DNA of 64,000 nucleotides from Saliniradius amylolyticus (GTDB taxonomy: Bacteria > Pseudomonadota > Gammaproteobacteria > Enterobacterales > Alteromonadaceae). The translations under genes and the position numbers were made by a program. Positions 9,160 to 19,599 of this stretch are shown here, in pieces (within the stretch, counting starts at the first letter, position 1; the number at the start of each line of letters is the position of its first letter). The notes beneath the pieces were generated by a model. It did no database searches. It was not told the DNA's origin and saw only the letters and a program-made list of their open reading frames with translations. The stretch is from the NCBI RefSeq assembly GCF_003143555.1, contig NZ_CP029347.1, forward strand, positions 3,150,947 to 3,214,946. The letters are read 5' to 3'.

Positions 9160-10670
9160 TAGGCCGGATTATCTGTTTGCTCCTGATAATGGTAACCCAG
9201 CTGGCTCAGATGCCGATCAAAGTCCCGCCGCGAATCAGTCGGTATATCGAAGCCTGCCAGCACCAACCCTTCTGCGGCCCCATGATTGCGATAGTGGAAT
9301 AAGGTAATGTTCCAGCGATCGCCTAAGGTATCGAGAAACTTTTTTAGTGCGCCCGGATGCTCCGGGAACTCGAAGGAAAAAATATGCTCGTTAGGCAAAT
9401 CCACCGGCCGCCCCCCAACCATGTAACGCACATGGAGTTTGGCCATCTCATTGTCGGATAGATTGAAAATCCGATACCCTTCGTCATGCAGCGTCTGACG
9501 AATCTGCTCAAATTCCGCCTGCCCCTGCCGCAATTTGAGCCCCACAAAGATATGAGCCTCGTCCTCACGGGCATAGCGGTAATTAAATTCGGTAATGCCG
9601 CGCCCGCCCAATAACTCGCAGAAACGCTTAAAGGCGCCGGGCCGCTCTGGAATGGTGGCGGCGAAAACCGCCTCTTTCTGCTCACCCAGCTCGCAGCGCT
9701 CAGACACGTAGCGCAGGGTATGAAAGTTAATATTGGCACCACATAATATGCCACCCACATGAGCCTGACTGAGATCATGGTTCTTGGCGTATTTCCGGAT
9801 TGCTGCCACCGACATGGCTCCCGCAGGTTCGGCGATGACCCTGGTATCGTCGAAGATATCCTTGATAGCACCACAGATCTCGTCGCTACTAACCGTTACC
9901 ACCTCGTCCACGTATTGCTGACACAAACGGAAGGTTTCGGTACCGATGGTCTTAACCGCGACCCCATCGGCAAAAATCCCTACCGATGGCAGGGTCACTG
10001 GTTTGCCCGCCTCCAGGGCTGCCTTTAGGCAGGCCGACTCATCAGACTCCACGGCGATGATTTTCAGGTCTGGCTTTAGCTGCTTAAGATATACAGCAAT
10101 ACCCGCGGCTAAACCACCACCTCCGACCGCGATAAACAGGGTATCCAGTTTGGGGTTTTGCTCCAACAGTTCACGGCCAATGGTGCCCTGACCGGCGATC
10201 ACATCAGGATCATCGAACGGTGGAATAAAAGTATAGCCATTCTCTTTTGCCAGACGCTGTGCTTCGTCCTTGGCAGCATCGAAGCTGGTACCGTGCAATA
10301 CCACCTCGGCGGCATCGCCGCCAAAGCGACGTACGGCTTCTACCTTGATATCCGGGGTAGTTTCCGGCATCACGATCACTGCCTTTATGCCTTTAATGCG
10401 AGCCGAATAGGCCAGTCCTTGGGCATGATTGCCCGCGGAAGCCGCAATCACCCCGGCTTGCTTCTGCGCCTCGGAAAGCTGGCTCATTCGGTTGTAGGCC
10501 CCGCGAAGCTTAAAGGACTTCACCGGCTGCTGGTCCTCACGCTTTAACCAGATATCCGAGTTGAGTTCGCCAGACAACCGGTTCATGCGCACCAAATCGC
10601 TTTTCACCGCCACATCGTAAACCGGAGAGAGCAGGACTTTACGTAGATACTCCGCTTCGCTGACCGTCAT
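9123..10670 (-). CDS. ilvA: Threonine ammonia-lyase, biosynthetic
   Basis: A 515-residue PLP enzyme that deaminates threonine to 2-oxobutanoate, the first step to isoleucine. The start is the ATG at 10670, one base after the ilvD stop; an upstream open frame to 10982 only shadows ilvD. The PLP lysine lies in KSFKLRGAY (K54), and the phosphate loop is VGGGGLAAGI. Two C-terminal ACT-like domains (about 325-510), each marked by an ERPGAFK/EHPGALK segment, bind isoleucine and valine for feedback control. The length equals that of E. coli IlvA (514). It is cotranscribed with ilvD. Confidence 0.97.
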   Translation of the reverse strand: MTVSEAEYLRKVLLSPVYDVAVKSDLVRMNRLSGELNSDIWLKREDQQPVKSFKLRGAYNRMSQLSEAQKQAGVIAASAGNHAQGLAYSARIKGIKAVIVMPETTPDIKVEAVRRFGGDAAEVVLHGTSFDAAKDEAQRLAKENGYTFIPPFDDPDVIAGQGTIGRELLEQNPKLDTLFIAVGGGGLAAGIAVYLKQLKPDLKIIAVESDESACLKAALEAGKPVTLPSVGIFADGVAVKTIGTETFRLCQQYVDEVVTVSSDEICGAIKDIFDDTRVIAEPAGAMSVAAIRKYAKNHDLSQAHVGGILCGANINFHTLRYVSERCELGEQKEAVFAATIPERPGAFKRFCELLGGRGITEFNYRYAREDEAHIFVGLKLRQGQAEFEQIRQTLHDEGYRIFNLSDNEMAKLHVRYMVGGRPVDLPNEHIFSFEFPEHPGALKKFLDTLGDRWNITLFHYRNHGAAEGLVLAGFDIPTDSRRDFDRHLSQLGYHYQEQTDNPAYQFFLSDLTAPA

Positions 10671-10671
10671 C

Positions 10672-12519
10672 TCAGTACTCCAACTTGGACTTGTCACGCA
10701 CCGCCCCTTTATCCGCACTGGTGGCCAGAAGGGCATAAGTCCGCAAGGCATAAGAAACCGCTCGCTCACGAGCTTCGGGCAGCCAGGCATTGGGTTTCTG
10801 GTCCATCGCCTCCCGGCGATGAGCAAGCTCGGCATCGCTGACCTTAAGCTCAATGCGCCGATTGGGTATATCAATTTCGATGGTATCGCCTTCTTCCACC
10901 AGCGCGATGGTACCGCCACTGGCCGCCTCGGGAGACACATGGCCAATGGACAGCCCCGACGTACCGCCGGAAAAACGCCCATCGGTGATCAGGGCACAGG
11001 CCTTACCCAGGCCCTTGGACTTGAGATAAGACGTGGGATAGAGCATTTCCTGCATACCAGGCCCCCCTTTCGGCCCCTCGTAACGAATGATCACCACCTC
11101 ACCTGCTTGCACCTCGTCGTTCAGGATCCCCGCCACTGCGGCATCCTGACTTTCGAAGATCCGCGCAGGGCCACTGAACGTTAAGATGGACTCATCCACC
11201 CCGGCGGTTTTCACAATACAGCCATTCTCGGCCAGGTTGCCGAACAGCACCGCCAAACCGCCATCCTGACTGTAGGCATGTTCAACGGTTCGGATACAGC
11301 CGTTTTCGCGGTCATTGTCCACATCCGGATAGCGGCAATCCTGACTAAAGGCCTGAGTGGTACGGATGCCAGCAGGACCGGCTCGATAAAAGGTCTGGGC
11401 CTGTTCATTGGCACTGTCTACCACGTCCCATTTGGCCAGCACCTCGGCCATGGTGCCACCCAGCACATGGGGATTATCGCCATGCAACAAGCCACCTCGG
11501 TTCAGTTCCGCCAAAATGCCCATTACGCCGCCAGCGCGATGCACATCTTCCATATGGTATTTCTGGGTGGCCGGTGCCACTTTGCACAGGTGAGGCACCT
11601 TACGGGACAGTTGATCGATGTCGGTCATGGTAAAATCGATCTCGCCTTCCTGCGCCGCGGCCAGCAAGTGCAAGATGGTATTGGTAGAGCCGCCCATGGC
11701 GATATCCAGGCTCATGGCATTCTCAAACGCTTTACGATTGGCTATGGAGCGGGGCAGGGCGGTTGCATCGTCGTCGCCGTAATAACGTTTACACAGTTCC
11801 ACCACCTGCTTACCGGCATTTTTAAACAGAGCTTCGCGATCGGCGTGAGTGGCTAACATAGAGCCATTGCCGGGCAAAGACAGTCCCAAGGCCTCGGTTA
11901 AGCAGTTCATGGAGTTCGCAGTAAACATGCCTGAGCAGGAGCCACAGGTGGGGCAGGCGGAACGCTCGATCTCCTGAGAGTCTTCGTCGCTGACCTTATC
12001 GTCGGCGGCCGCTACCATCGCATCTACCAAATCCAGCGCGATGATCTGATCGGACAGCTTGGTTTTACCCGCTTCCATTGGGCCCCCGGAAACAAACACC
12101 ACCGGAATATTCAGGCGCATCGCCGCCATCAACATGCCGGGGGTGATCTTGTCGCAGTTGGAGATGCACACCAGCGCATCTGCACAGTGAGCATTAACCA
12201 TGTATTCCACCGAGTCGGCGATCAGCTCCCGCGACGGCAAGCTATAAAGCATGCCGCCATGGCCCATGGCGATACCGTCGTCCACAGCGATGGTGTTAAA
12301 CTCCTTGGCAACACCGCCAGCCTCTTCGATGCTGCGGGCGACAAGCTGGCCCATGTCTTTAAGGTGCACATGGCCAGGCACAAACTGAGTGAAGGAATTC
12401 GCAACCGCGATAATGGGCTTACCAAAATCGCCGTCTTTCATGCCGGTGGCGCGCCAGAGCGCACGGGCACCAGCCATATTGCGGCCTTGAGTGGTAGTGG
12501 CGGAGCGTAATTTTGGCAT
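10672..12519 (-). CDS. ilvD: Dihydroxy-acid dehydratase
   Basis: A 615-residue IlvD. It converts dihydroxy acids to 2-oxo acids in isoleucine and valine synthesis. Iron-sulfur ligands are visible in [12 protein letters not shown] and [19 protein letters not shown]. The C-terminal [19 protein letters not shown] is the other family signature. It forms an ilvDA unit with ilvA one base downstream. No ilvG, ilvM or ilvE is adjacent, unlike in E. coli. The 237 bases upstream, shared with the divergent yicG gene, show no recognisable leader peptide or attenuator. Confidence 0.98.
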   Translation of the reverse strand: MPKLRSATTTQGRNMAGARALWRATGMKDGDFGKPIIAVANSFTQFVPGHVHLKDMGQLVARSIEEAGGVAKEFNTIAVDDGIAMGHGGMLYSLPSRELIADSVEYMVNAHCADALVCISNCDKITPGMLMAAMRLNIPVVFVSGGPMEAGKTKLSDQIIALDLVDAMVAAADDKVSDEDSQEIERSACPTCGSCSGMFTANSMNCLTEALGLSLPGNGSMLATHADREALFKNAGKQVVELCKRYYGDDDATALPRSIANRKAFENAMSLDIAMGGSTNTILHLLAAAQEGEIDFTMTDIDQLSRKVPHLCKVAPATQKYHMEDVHRAGGVMGILAELNRGGLLHGDNPHVLGGTMAEVLAKWDVVDSANEQAQTFYRAGPAGIRTTQAFSQDCRYPDVDNDRENGCIRTVEHAYSQDGGLAVLFGNLAENGCIVKTAGVDESILTFSGPARIFESQDAAVAGILNDEVQAGEVVIIRYEGPKGGPGMQEMLYPTSYLKSKGLGKACALITDGRFSGGTSGLSIGHVSPEAASGGTIALVEEGDTIEIDIPNRRIELKVSDAELAHRREAMDQKPNAWLPEARERAVSYALRTYALLATSADKGAVRDKSKLEY

Positions 12520-12756
12520 TGACCTATTCCTCTTATCGGATCACAAAAAAGATTCAGACCAGCATAACCCGCTTGTCTGATAACTACCGGCTTAGTAAGA
12601 AGAATAGAAAAATTTTTGAAAAGAACCCCGAAGGGCGTACGTCACTAAGCGAATTAATAGCATGATGAACAAAACCGGATCAAGGAAATTCGTTCAGCCC
12701 GGCGCTTATTTGTTATACCGTTTCAAACTATCTGAAGTTCGGATTAAGGCACAACA

Positions 12757-13371
12757 ATGACGCAATGGCTACATTGGATCGATTTGATGGGCGTAGCAGT
12801 GTTTGCTGTCTCTGGCACTCTGATGGCATTTCGCAAACACATGGACGGTTTCGGCGTAATCGTACTGGCTTCAGTCACCGCTATTGGTGGCGGCACTTTG
12901 CGGGATATGATCCTCGACTTACCTGTATTCTGGGTGCACAGCACCGATTTTCTTTACACCATACTGGCGGCAGCGGTGATCACCATCATTTGGTTAAGAG
13001 TCACTCATAAGTTTCCCTATCAAACCCTGCTTATCGCCGATGCCATGGGATTGGCGTTTTTTAATGTCATGGGTCTGCAAAAAGCTCTGAACTACGGTGC
13101 TGATCCCCTCATTGCGATAGTCATGGGCACCATGACCGGTGCTTTTGGCGGCCTGATTCGGGATGTCATCTGTCGCGATATTCCTTTAGTGCTCAAAGGT
13201 GAGCTTTACGCTACCACCTGTATTTTCGGCAGTCTGGTTTATCTGGCCATATTCTGGGGATGGGACAACAGTTCTCTCGCCATGTTGGGCGCTGTCATAG
13301 GCACTCTTAGCCTGCGCGTGACGGCCATTTACCGCCACTGGCAGCTGCCATTATTCCAAGGGCTGCATTAG
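12757..13371 (+). CDS. yicG: Trimeric intracellular cation channel (TRIC)/UPF0126 family protein
   Basis: A 204-residue inner-membrane protein with about seven hydrophobic helices in two repeated halves. Each half holds a glycine-rich signature: GGGTLRDM (about 48-55) in the first and GGLIRDVICRDIPLVL in the second. This is the bacterial TRIC/UPF0126 pattern, known to form cation-permeable channels in some members. The physiological role here is unknown. It is divergent from ilvD and 56 bases before yifB on the same strand. Confidence 0.88.
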   Translation: MTQWLHWIDLMGVAVFAVSGTLMAFRKHMDGFGVIVLASVTAIGGGTLRDMILDLPVFWVHSTDFLYTILAAAVITIIWLRVTHKFPYQTLLIADAMGLAFFNVMGLQKALNYGADPLIAIVMGTMTGAFGGLIRDVICRDIPLVLKGELYATTCIFGSLVYLAIFWGWDNSSLAMLGAVIGTLSLRVTAIYRHWQLPLFQGLH

Positions 13372-13427
13372 AAAAACCCTGTTAATCTGACTAGGCTTAG
13401 TTCAGATGAGTATAGGGAGACACAAGG

Positions 13428-14942
13428 ATGTCACTGGCAATCGTGCAGACCCGGGCGTGTTTGGGCATCGAAGCCCCCAAGGTATCGGTGGAGGTTCATC
13501 TGTCTAACGGCCTTCCGGCCTTTAATATTGTCGGCTTGCCCGAGGCGTCGGTGAGAGAGTCCCGGGATCGGGTGCGCTCGGCGCTGACCAACTCTGGATT
13601 CGAATTCCCACCCAAACGCATTACCGTTAATCTCGCTCCGGCAGATCTTCCTAAAGACGGCAGTCGCTTTGATTTACCGATTGCCATCGGCATTATCGCT
13701 GCCTGTCATGACCTACCTAAAGAACGTTTGCAGGTCTCAGAATTTGTTGGCGAACTTGCCTTGTCAGGAGAGCTGCGCCCCATCAGTGGTGTTTTGCCCA
13801 GCGCCTATGCCTGCCATCAGGCCGGTCATCAGCTGGTGTTCCCCCGCGACAATGCCGGTGAAGCGGCACTAATCCGCCAGGCCGACTTGTACCCGGCTTG
13901 CCAGCTCCTGGAAGTCTTTCATCATCTGAACGGCCAAGAACAGCTGCCCGTCTACCAATCGCAGATACCAGAACAGGCACCAGACTCTACACTTGATTTG
14001 CAAGATGTGGTCGGGCAGGGACCTGCCAAGCGGGCACTTGAGATCGCCGCTGCCGGTGGTCATAACCTGCTTCTTACCGGTCCACCGGGCACCGGCAAGA
14101 CAATGCTGGCCAATCGCCTGCCTGGGCTATTACCAGAAATGAGCGAACATGAAGCACTGGAAACCGCCGCTATTCACTCGGTGACTGGGAAGCCCTTAAC
14201 TCCCGACAGTTGGCGTCAGCGTCCATTTCGATCCCCCCATCACACAAGTTCGGCAGTAGCACTGGTAGGCGGAGGCAGTCAGCCAAGACCAGGGGAGATA
14301 TCTTTGGCCCATAATGGGGTGCTGTTTTTAGACGAGTTGCCGGAGTTTGATCGCAAAGTATTGGAAGTCCTGCGCGAGCCGTTGGAGGCCGGGAAGGTTT
14401 CTATCTCCCGTGCCGCCCGTCAGGCGGAATTTCCGGCCCGATTTCAGTTAGTGGCCGCTATGAATCCGTCGCCCACAGGTTCGGCCCAGGACCGAAGAGC
14501 CACCACAGAGCAAACATTGCGTTACCTGAATCGCCTGTCCGGTCCCTTCTTAGAGCGCATCGATTTGCAGGTAGAAGTGCCTAAGCTGCCCTCGGGACAG
14601 TTTGCCCAACGCATCCAAGACCGCGGTGAGCCTACCGCCTTGGTGCGTCAGCGTGTGCTGCAGGCTCGTCAGCGCCAGTGGCATAGAACCGACAAGCTCA
14701 ACGCCCACCTCAGTGCCCGGGAAGTCGATCAGCATTGCTCCCTTTCCCAGGCAGACCGGCAATTTCTGGAGCAGGCCGCCGAACAACTCGGCCTCTCGAT
14801 CCGCAGCTTTCACCGGCTCCTCAAAATCGGGCGCACCCTGGCCGATTTGGAAGGCAAAGCAAACATTCGCCGTCATCACCTGACCGAGGCACTGCAATAT
14901 CGAGCACTGGATCGACTGATTGCCATTTTGAGCAGTAATTAG
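13428..14942 (+). CDS. comM: YifB/ComM family Mg chelatase-like AAA+ ATPase
   Basis: A 504-residue protein with the YifB/ComM layout. The N-terminal ChlI-like domain is followed by the Mg-chelatase AAA+ core with Walker A GPPGTGKTML (about 218-227) and Walker B VLFLDELPEF, then a C-terminal helical lid (SIRSFHRLLKIGRTLADLEG). In naturally competent species ComM is a hexameric helicase that promotes branch migration during transformation; many non-competent bacteria also keep it. No competence genes are adjacent. GGGAG precedes the ATG. Confidence 0.93.
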   Translation: MSLAIVQTRACLGIEAPKVSVEVHLSNGLPAFNIVGLPEASVRESRDRVRSALTNSGFEFPPKRITVNLAPADLPKDGSRFDLPIAIGIIAACHDLPKERLQVSEFVGELALSGELRPISGVLPSAYACHQAGHQLVFPRDNAGEAALIRQADLYPACQLLEVFHHLNGQEQLPVYQSQIPEQAPDSTLDLQDVVGQGPAKRALEIAAAGGHNLLLTGPPGTGKTMLANRLPGLLPEMSEHEALETAAIHSVTGKPLTPDSWRQRPFRSPHHTSSAVALVGGGSQPRPGEISLAHNGVLFLDELPEFDRKVLEVLREPLEAGKVSISRAARQAEFPARFQLVAAMNPSPTGSAQDRRATTEQTLRYLNRLSGPFLERIDLQVEVPKLPSGQFAQRIQDRGEPTALVRQRVLQARQRQWHRTDKLNAHLSAREVDQHCSLSQADRQFLEQAAEQLGLSIRSFHRLLKIGRTLADLEGKANIRRHHLTEALQYRALDRLIAILSSN

Positions 14943-15138
14943 CGGTCCGAATCTGCCTAAATTTTATTCATTGTCCCGAGTCGCTTCCAATACTTGCGCT
15001 TTTATTGACAACTCAATAGCATAGGAGTTTGTTACGCGAGATAGCAGCTTTAATATACTGCCGGTAATGTTATTATCAGCCGTTAAGCACGAACAACAAT
15101 AACAGTTAATAAGCTGGCGACCCGTTGGGAATGGAATA

Positions 15139-17019
15139 ATGAATCGAATAGCACACTTGGCTCTGGCGATAGCCCTGACATACTCAACGGGGTTGATCGC
15201 TCAACAGTCTGACTCCGTTGAAGATATCCGACAACAAATTCAAACCAACCAGAGTGAATACGACAGCTATCATCAGACGCTGCAAAAAGAACAGGCCCAG
15301 GCCAATCAACTGGAGTCTGAACTGGCGGACTTAAGGCAGAAGAACAAAGAGCTGGAAGAGCAGCGCCAGCAACGCCTTAATCAGATGAATCAGCAGTATG
15401 AGAAAATCATCGAAGATCCCAGCGTCGATATTGAGCAATATCGCCAGTCCTATCTGGAAGCCGTTCGTGCCCATAAACAGAACAAAGACGCCATCACCGA
15501 CAAATACAACGCCTGGCAGGCTAAGTTGGCGGATGTTGAGCAATTGCGTATTTCCAAACATGGCCTGCTTAATAAGATCGAAAACCTGAAAGAAGAGCTG
15601 AACAACGCTCGGGTGGATCGCCTCTATAATGAGTTTAACCGTACCGATACCATCAGCGTGCAGCACAGCATTCAGTGTGACCGCGAAGAAACCATCGCCA
15701 AATGCAGCAATCGCGGTAAATTCCTGGCCAAGCAAAAAGCCTCCAAACGCTTCCTTGACGAGCTCTACAACGGCCTGACCGAATCTGAGCTGGCTAGCAA
15801 GCAGCGTCCATATTCCGATGCCTATGTACAGGTGATGCACAGCGACATCGTGGATGACGGCTTTAGCGGCAACGCCAACTATCAGGTCAGCATCAACGCT
15901 AAATTGAAAGGCAGCATGAATCGCGCCGAAGCCTGCGACTTGCTGGCGCTGGACCGTCGCTACTGTCTGAATCGTCCCGAGCAGGCTGAAGTCGTCACTG
16001 AAACGCCACAAGAAATGATGGCAGCGCAGGGTTCCGATGAATCCAAGATGTACGAACTGACCCTACGCTCTAACGTTTATGATGACGAAGTGTTCATTGA
16101 TGGTGAAAGCTACGGTTCCACCAAGTTACAGGTGATGCTGCCCGCAGGCCCTCACACCATTGAGGTCGTTAAACGGGGTTACCAGCCGATTACCCGTAAA
16201 ATCGATCTTAGGGAAAGCACGACCATGCGGGTGGAGCTGGATAAAGCCCAATTTGCCTTTAATAAGGGCGAAAAAATTCAGGACATTCTGGTGGATGACA
16301 TCCAGGGCCCAACGCTGGTCGTCATTCCGGCTGGTAGCTTTAAGATGGGGGACATTAACGGGAATGGTCTAAGCAATGAGCGCCCTGTAGAGACGCGTCA
16401 GATTGATGAATCATTCGGTCTCACTGAGACCGAAATTACCGTGGCCGATTTTCGCCACTTTGCCAAAGCCACTAGCTATGTTACCGACGCCGAAAAGGGC
16501 AAGGGGTGCGCCTACTATGAGGGTGGCAAACCTGTGTGGAATGACAAGCTGAACTGGCGCCAGCCCGGATACAACAATACCGATAAACACCCCGTGGTGT
16601 GTATCAGTCAACGAGATGCCAAGGCCTATGTTGACTGGCTGAGCAAAACCAGTGGCACCACTTATCGTCTGCCATCAGAAGTGGAGTGGGAATACGCGGC
16701 CCGTGCCGGTACCGAGAGTGACTTCTGGTGGGGTGATAGTATTGGAACCAATAATGCTAACTGTGGCTGGTGCGGCAGTGAGTGGTCCAATCAAAGCGCA
16801 GCCCCCGTGGCCACTTTTGACGAAAATGGCTATGGCCTTTTCGATACGGTAGGCAACGTGTGGGAGTGGACCACCAGCGAAGAAGCTAAAAGTGGCGCTA
16901 TCGTCCGCGGCGGCGCCTGGAGTTTTGCGCCTCGCCTGGCCCGAGTGTCAACTCGTATGGAGTTAGAGCCCAGCTTCCGGGCTAATTATATTGGCCTGCG
17001 CGTGGTTCGCGAGCAGTAA
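15139..17019 (+). CDS. Secreted PEGA and formylglycine-generating-enzyme-like domain protein
   Basis: A 626-residue protein with a signal peptide (about 1-21), a Q/E/K-rich coiled coil (25-135), a middle region containing four cysteines, a PEGA domain (about 298-365; VFIDGESYGSTKLQVMLPAG) and a C-terminal FGE-sulfatase (SUMF1-like) domain (about 390-624; PAGSFKMGD, LPSEVEWEYAARAG, VGNVWEWT, VRGGAW). The cysteines of catalytic FGE expected after the RGG motif are not present (RGGAWSFAPRLARVSTRM). It is therefore more likely a non-enzymatic or scaffold version. It probably acts in the periplasm, perhaps bound to peptidoglycan or a surface complex. A strong terminator follows. Confidence 0.87.
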   Translation: MNRIAHLALAIALTYSTGLIAQQSDSVEDIRQQIQTNQSEYDSYHQTLQKEQAQANQLESELADLRQKNKELEEQRQQRLNQMNQQYEKIIEDPSVDIEQYRQSYLEAVRAHKQNKDAITDKYNAWQAKLADVEQLRISKHGLLNKIENLKEELNNARVDRLYNEFNRTDTISVQHSIQCDREETIAKCSNRGKFLAKQKASKRFLDELYNGLTESELASKQRPYSDAYVQVMHSDIVDDGFSGNANYQVSINAKLKGSMNRAEACDLLALDRRYCLNRPEQAEVVTETPQEMMAAQGSDESKMYELTLRSNVYDDEVFIDGESYGSTKLQVMLPAGPHTIEVVKRGYQPITRKIDLRESTTMRVELDKAQFAFNKGEKIQDILVDDIQGPTLVVIPAGSFKMGDINGNGLSNERPVETRQIDESFGLTETEITVADFRHFAKATSYVTDAEKGKGCAYYEGGKPVWNDKLNWRQPGYNNTDKHPVVCISQRDAKAYVDWLSKTSGTTYRLPSEVEWEYAARAGTESDFWWGDSIGTNNANCGWCGSEWSNQSAAPVATFDENGYGLFDTVGNVWEWTTSEEAKSGAIVRGGAWSFAPRLARVSTRMELEPSFRANYIGLRVVREQ

Positions 17020-17040
17020 TCACTCCGTAACAACTTTCTT

Positions 17041-17071
17041 GCGCCCGGCCCAAGCCGGGCGCTTTTGTTTT
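17041..17071 (+). terminator. Intrinsic terminator after the PEGA-FGE gene
   Basis: GCGCCCGGC (17041-17049) and GCCGGGCGC (17054-17062) form a perfect 9-bp GC stem with a CCAA loop, followed by TTTTGTTTT. It ends 18 bases before the stop of convergent ilvY. Confidence 0.93.
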
Positions 17072-17088
17072 GAAGCCCTTTATTAACA

Positions 17089-17949
17089 TCAAGCTTGTTC
17101 CAGTAACGCGTTTATCAAAGGCTCAGCCACTCGTTGCTGCAAGCAGCACAGCCCAAGTCTGAAAGATTCAATGTGGTCTAGCGCGATCACGGATACCTTA
17201 TCGAGCACCACTGAGTTCTCCACTACAGGTCGCGGTACTATGCCGATGCCACAACCTAAGGCCACCATGCTAACAATAGCTTCATGACCGCTGACCGACG
17301 CATAAATCTTTGGCCGAATACCTTTTTCCGCCAGCCAGTGATGCACTATGCGCTTGGACGGGCCACTATCGGGCATCACCATAGGCATCGTGCGCCAGTC
17401 TATCTGCTCTAACCTCCCCACCCGATATCCGACCGGGCAAATCATTACCAAGGGTAAGGTATCCAACGGCTGGAAATACAAATGCTTGGGCATATCCGGC
17501 GAGTGCACCGCGATAGCCATATCCGCCTGTTCCTGCACTACCTTTTCGATCGAAAGGGCAGGGTCGCCGGTGGTCAGGCGGATCTCAGCCTGAGGATGGC
17601 GATGTCGGAAGCTATCCAGTATCGCTGGAAGGTGGCTGTAACTGGCTGTCACAGAGCAAAACAGGCTCAATTCACCGGCTAGCTGCTGAGCCTGCTGGTG
17701 AATGCCAAGCTTAGTATTTTGCCATTGCTGCAGGGTTTCCTGGGCGAAGCGCTGCATCTGCTCCCCGGCAGCAGTCAGCTTAACGGATCGGTTGTCTCTG
17801 ACCAGCAACGGCGCGCCTACCTCCTCTTCCAGCCGTTTGATCGCCCGACTCAGCGTTGGCGGACTGACAAATAAAGCTTCTGCGGTTTTACCGAAGTGCA
17901 GGCTGGTGGCCAGATGCTCGAACAGTTGCAGGGTACGGAGATCCATCAT
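17089..17949 (-). CDS. ilvY: LysR-type activator of ilvC
   Basis: A 286-residue LysR regulator. The N-terminal winged HTH (about 3-62; SPPTLSRAIKRLEEEVG) is followed by a substrate-binding domain containing the IlvY hallmarks FCSVTASYSHLPAILD and GHEAIVSMVALGCGIGIVP. IlvY senses acetolactate and acetohydroxybutyrate and activates ilvC. It is divergent from ilvC across a 121-base control region, the same arrangement as in E. coli. Two adjacent ATG codons exist (17949 and 17946); the second matches the E. coli start. Confidence 0.96.
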   Translation of the reverse strand: MMDLRTLQLFEHLATSLHFGKTAEALFVSPPTLSRAIKRLEEEVGAPLLVRDNRSVKLTAAGEQMQRFAQETLQQWQNTKLGIHQQAQQLAGELSLFCSVTASYSHLPAILDSFRHRHPQAEIRLTTGDPALSIEKVVQEQADMAIAVHSPDMPKHLYFQPLDTLPLVMICPVGYRVGRLEQIDWRTMPMVMPDSGPSKRIVHHWLAEKGIRPKIYASVSGHEAIVSMVALGCGIGIVPRPVVENSVVLDKVSVIALDHIESFRLGLCCLQQRVAEPLINALLEQA

Positions 17950-18070
17950 GTTTCACAAAATGAAATACTATCTTTTAAATATATCATTTTATTCAACATA
18001 AGAAAGCCACTACAGTGTCACCCAATGCAAGTACGTCACTGGCTTGTAAGAAGAGAATAGAGAAGGATTT
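17950..18070. promoter_or_regulatory. ilvY-ilvC divergent control region with inverted repeats
   Basis: An AAAATGAAATA arm (17957-17967) pairs with TATATCATTTT (17980-17990), an 11-bp inverted repeat with one mismatch. A smaller perfect repeat TTTCA/TGAAA (17951-17955, 17961-17965) overlaps it. The position just upstream of ilvY in a LysR divergent pair fits the operator. IlvY of E. coli binds tandem operators here; the exact assignment of these repeats is inferred. An AGAAGGA ribosome site precedes ilvC. Confidence 0.6.
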
Positions 18071-19555
18071 ATGGCGAATTACTTTAACTCACTGCCGTTA
18101 AGAAAACAGTTAGATCAATTGGGTCGTTGCCGCTTTATGAGCCGCAGCGAGTTTGCCCAGGGCTGTGACTTCTTAAAAGGCAAGAAAATTGTCATTGTCG
18201 GTTGCGGTGCTCAGGGTCTTAACCAGGGCCTGAACATGCGCGATTCCGGCTTGGATGTGGCTTACGCTCTGCGCCAAGCCGCTATCGATGAGAAGCGCGC
18301 TTCCTATGAGCGAGCCACCAGCAACGGCTTCACCGTGGGTACGTACCAGGAACTGATTCCTGAAGCGGATCTGGTGTATAACCTGACCCCGGATAAGCAG
18401 CATGCCAGTGTTATAGAAGCTGTGATGCCTTTGATGAAGCAAGGCTCGGCACTAGGTTACTCTCACGGCTTCAATATCGTTGAGGAAGGCCAACAGATTC
18501 GCTCCGATATTACCGTGGTCATGTGCGCACCAAAATGTCCGGGCACCGAGGTACGCGAAGAATACAAGCGCGGATTCGGTGTTCCAACCCTGATCGCCGT
18601 GCATCCTGAAAACGATCCACAAGGCGAAGGTCTGACTATCGCCAAGGCACTGGCTTCCGCTACCGGCGGCGACCGTGCCGGGGTACTGGAGTCGTCTTTT
18701 GTGGCCGAAGTAAAATCGGACCTTATGGGTGAGCAGACTATCCTGTGTGGTATGCAACAAACCGCCGCCATCCTGTGCTACGAGAAGATGGTCCAGGAAG
18801 GCATTGATGCCGGTTACGCTGCGGCTCTGATTCAGTATGGATTGGAGGCCATCACCGAAGCGCTGAAGATCGGCGGCGTATCCAATATGATGGATCGCCT
18901 GTCCAATCCGGCCAAAATCAAGGCCAATGAACTTTCCGAAGAGTTAACTGACTTGCTTCGCCCCCTGTTTGAAAAACATCAGGACGACATCATCAGCGGT
19001 GAGTTTTCCAAGACCATGATGGAAGACTGGGCCAACGGCGATGCCAACCTGTTTAAGTGGCGGGAAGAAACTGGCCAGAGTGGTTTCGAGCAAGCGCCTC
19101 AGTATCAGGGTGAGATTGAAGAACAAGAGTTCTTTGATAACGGCATCCTGCTGGTGGCCATGATCAAATGCGGTGTCGAACTGGCTTTCGATGTGATGGT
19201 TGAAGCCGGCATCCTGCCCGAATCAGCCTACTATGAGTCGCTGCATGAGACCCCATTGATCTCCAATACCATCGCCCGTAAGCGCTTGTATGAGATGAAT
19301 GTGGTAATTTCCGATACGGCCGAATACGGTAACTATCTGTTTGCCAATGCCGCCGTGCCTCTGTTGGCAGAACGTTTTATGCCCAGCATCAAGACCGATG
19401 TGATCGGTAAGGGGCTGAACGTTAAGTCCAACAGTGTGCTTAACAAGACGCTCACTGAAGTGAATGACGCTATTCGCAACCACCCAGTAGAAAAGGTGGG
19501 TAAAGAGCTACGCGGTTATATGACGGATATGAAGGCCATCGTCGAGGCCCAATAA
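18071..19555 (+). CDS. ilvC: Ketol-acid reductoisomerase (class II, NADP+)
   Basis: A 494-residue KARI of the long, E. coli-like class II. The N-terminal Rossmann domain has [18 protein letters not shown], and two C-terminal knotted helical domains carry the Mg-binding acidic residues. It isomerises and reduces acetolactate and acetohydroxybutyrate in valine and isoleucine synthesis. It is activated by IlvY, encoded divergently. It is a single-gene transcript ended by the terminator at 19600. Together with ilvD and ilvA 6-8 kb away it supplies much of the pathway; ilvBN/ilvIH and ilvE are not in the window. Confidence 0.98.
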   Translation: MANYFNSLPLRKQLDQLGRCRFMSRSEFAQGCDFLKGKKIVIVGCGAQGLNQGLNMRDSGLDVAYALRQAAIDEKRASYERATSNGFTVGTYQELIPEADLVYNLTPDKQHASVIEAVMPLMKQGSALGYSHGFNIVEEGQQIRSDITVVMCAPKCPGTEVREEYKRGFGVPTLIAVHPENDPQGEGLTIAKALASATGGDRAGVLESSFVAEVKSDLMGEQTILCGMQQTAAILCYEKMVQEGIDAGYAAALIQYGLEAITEALKIGGVSNMMDRLSNPAKIKANELSEELTDLLRPLFEKHQDDIISGEFSKTMMEDWANGDANLFKWREETGQSGFEQAPQYQGEIEEQEFFDNGILLVAMIKCGVELAFDVMVEAGILPESAYYESLHETPLISNTIARKRLYEMNVVISDTAEYGNYLFANAAVPLLAERFMPSIKTDVIGKGLNVKSNSVLNKTLTEVNDAIRNHPVEKVGKELRGYMTDMKAIVEAQ

Positions 19556-19599
19556 ACTCCCTTGGTTTCTGTCGTTAGGTGCTTTAACCAAGCCCTTTT

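Noticed and set aside
10671..10982. Longer N-terminus for IlvA (open frame to 10982)
   Set aside because: The extra 104 residues lie in antiphase to ilvD, have no family similarity, and the ATG at 10670 gives the exact family length.
12520..12756. ilv leader peptide and attenuator upstream of ilvD
   Set aside because: No run of Ile/Val/Leu codons and no alternative hairpins with a T-run were found.
15331..16011. 226-codon antisense frame in the PEGA-FGE gene
   Set aside because: It is the hydrophobic shadow expected opposite a charged coiled coil; no start signal.
17947..17966. TGTTTCAC half-site near the ilvY start considered as parS
   Set aside because: The right arm does not match; it fits the IlvY operator better.
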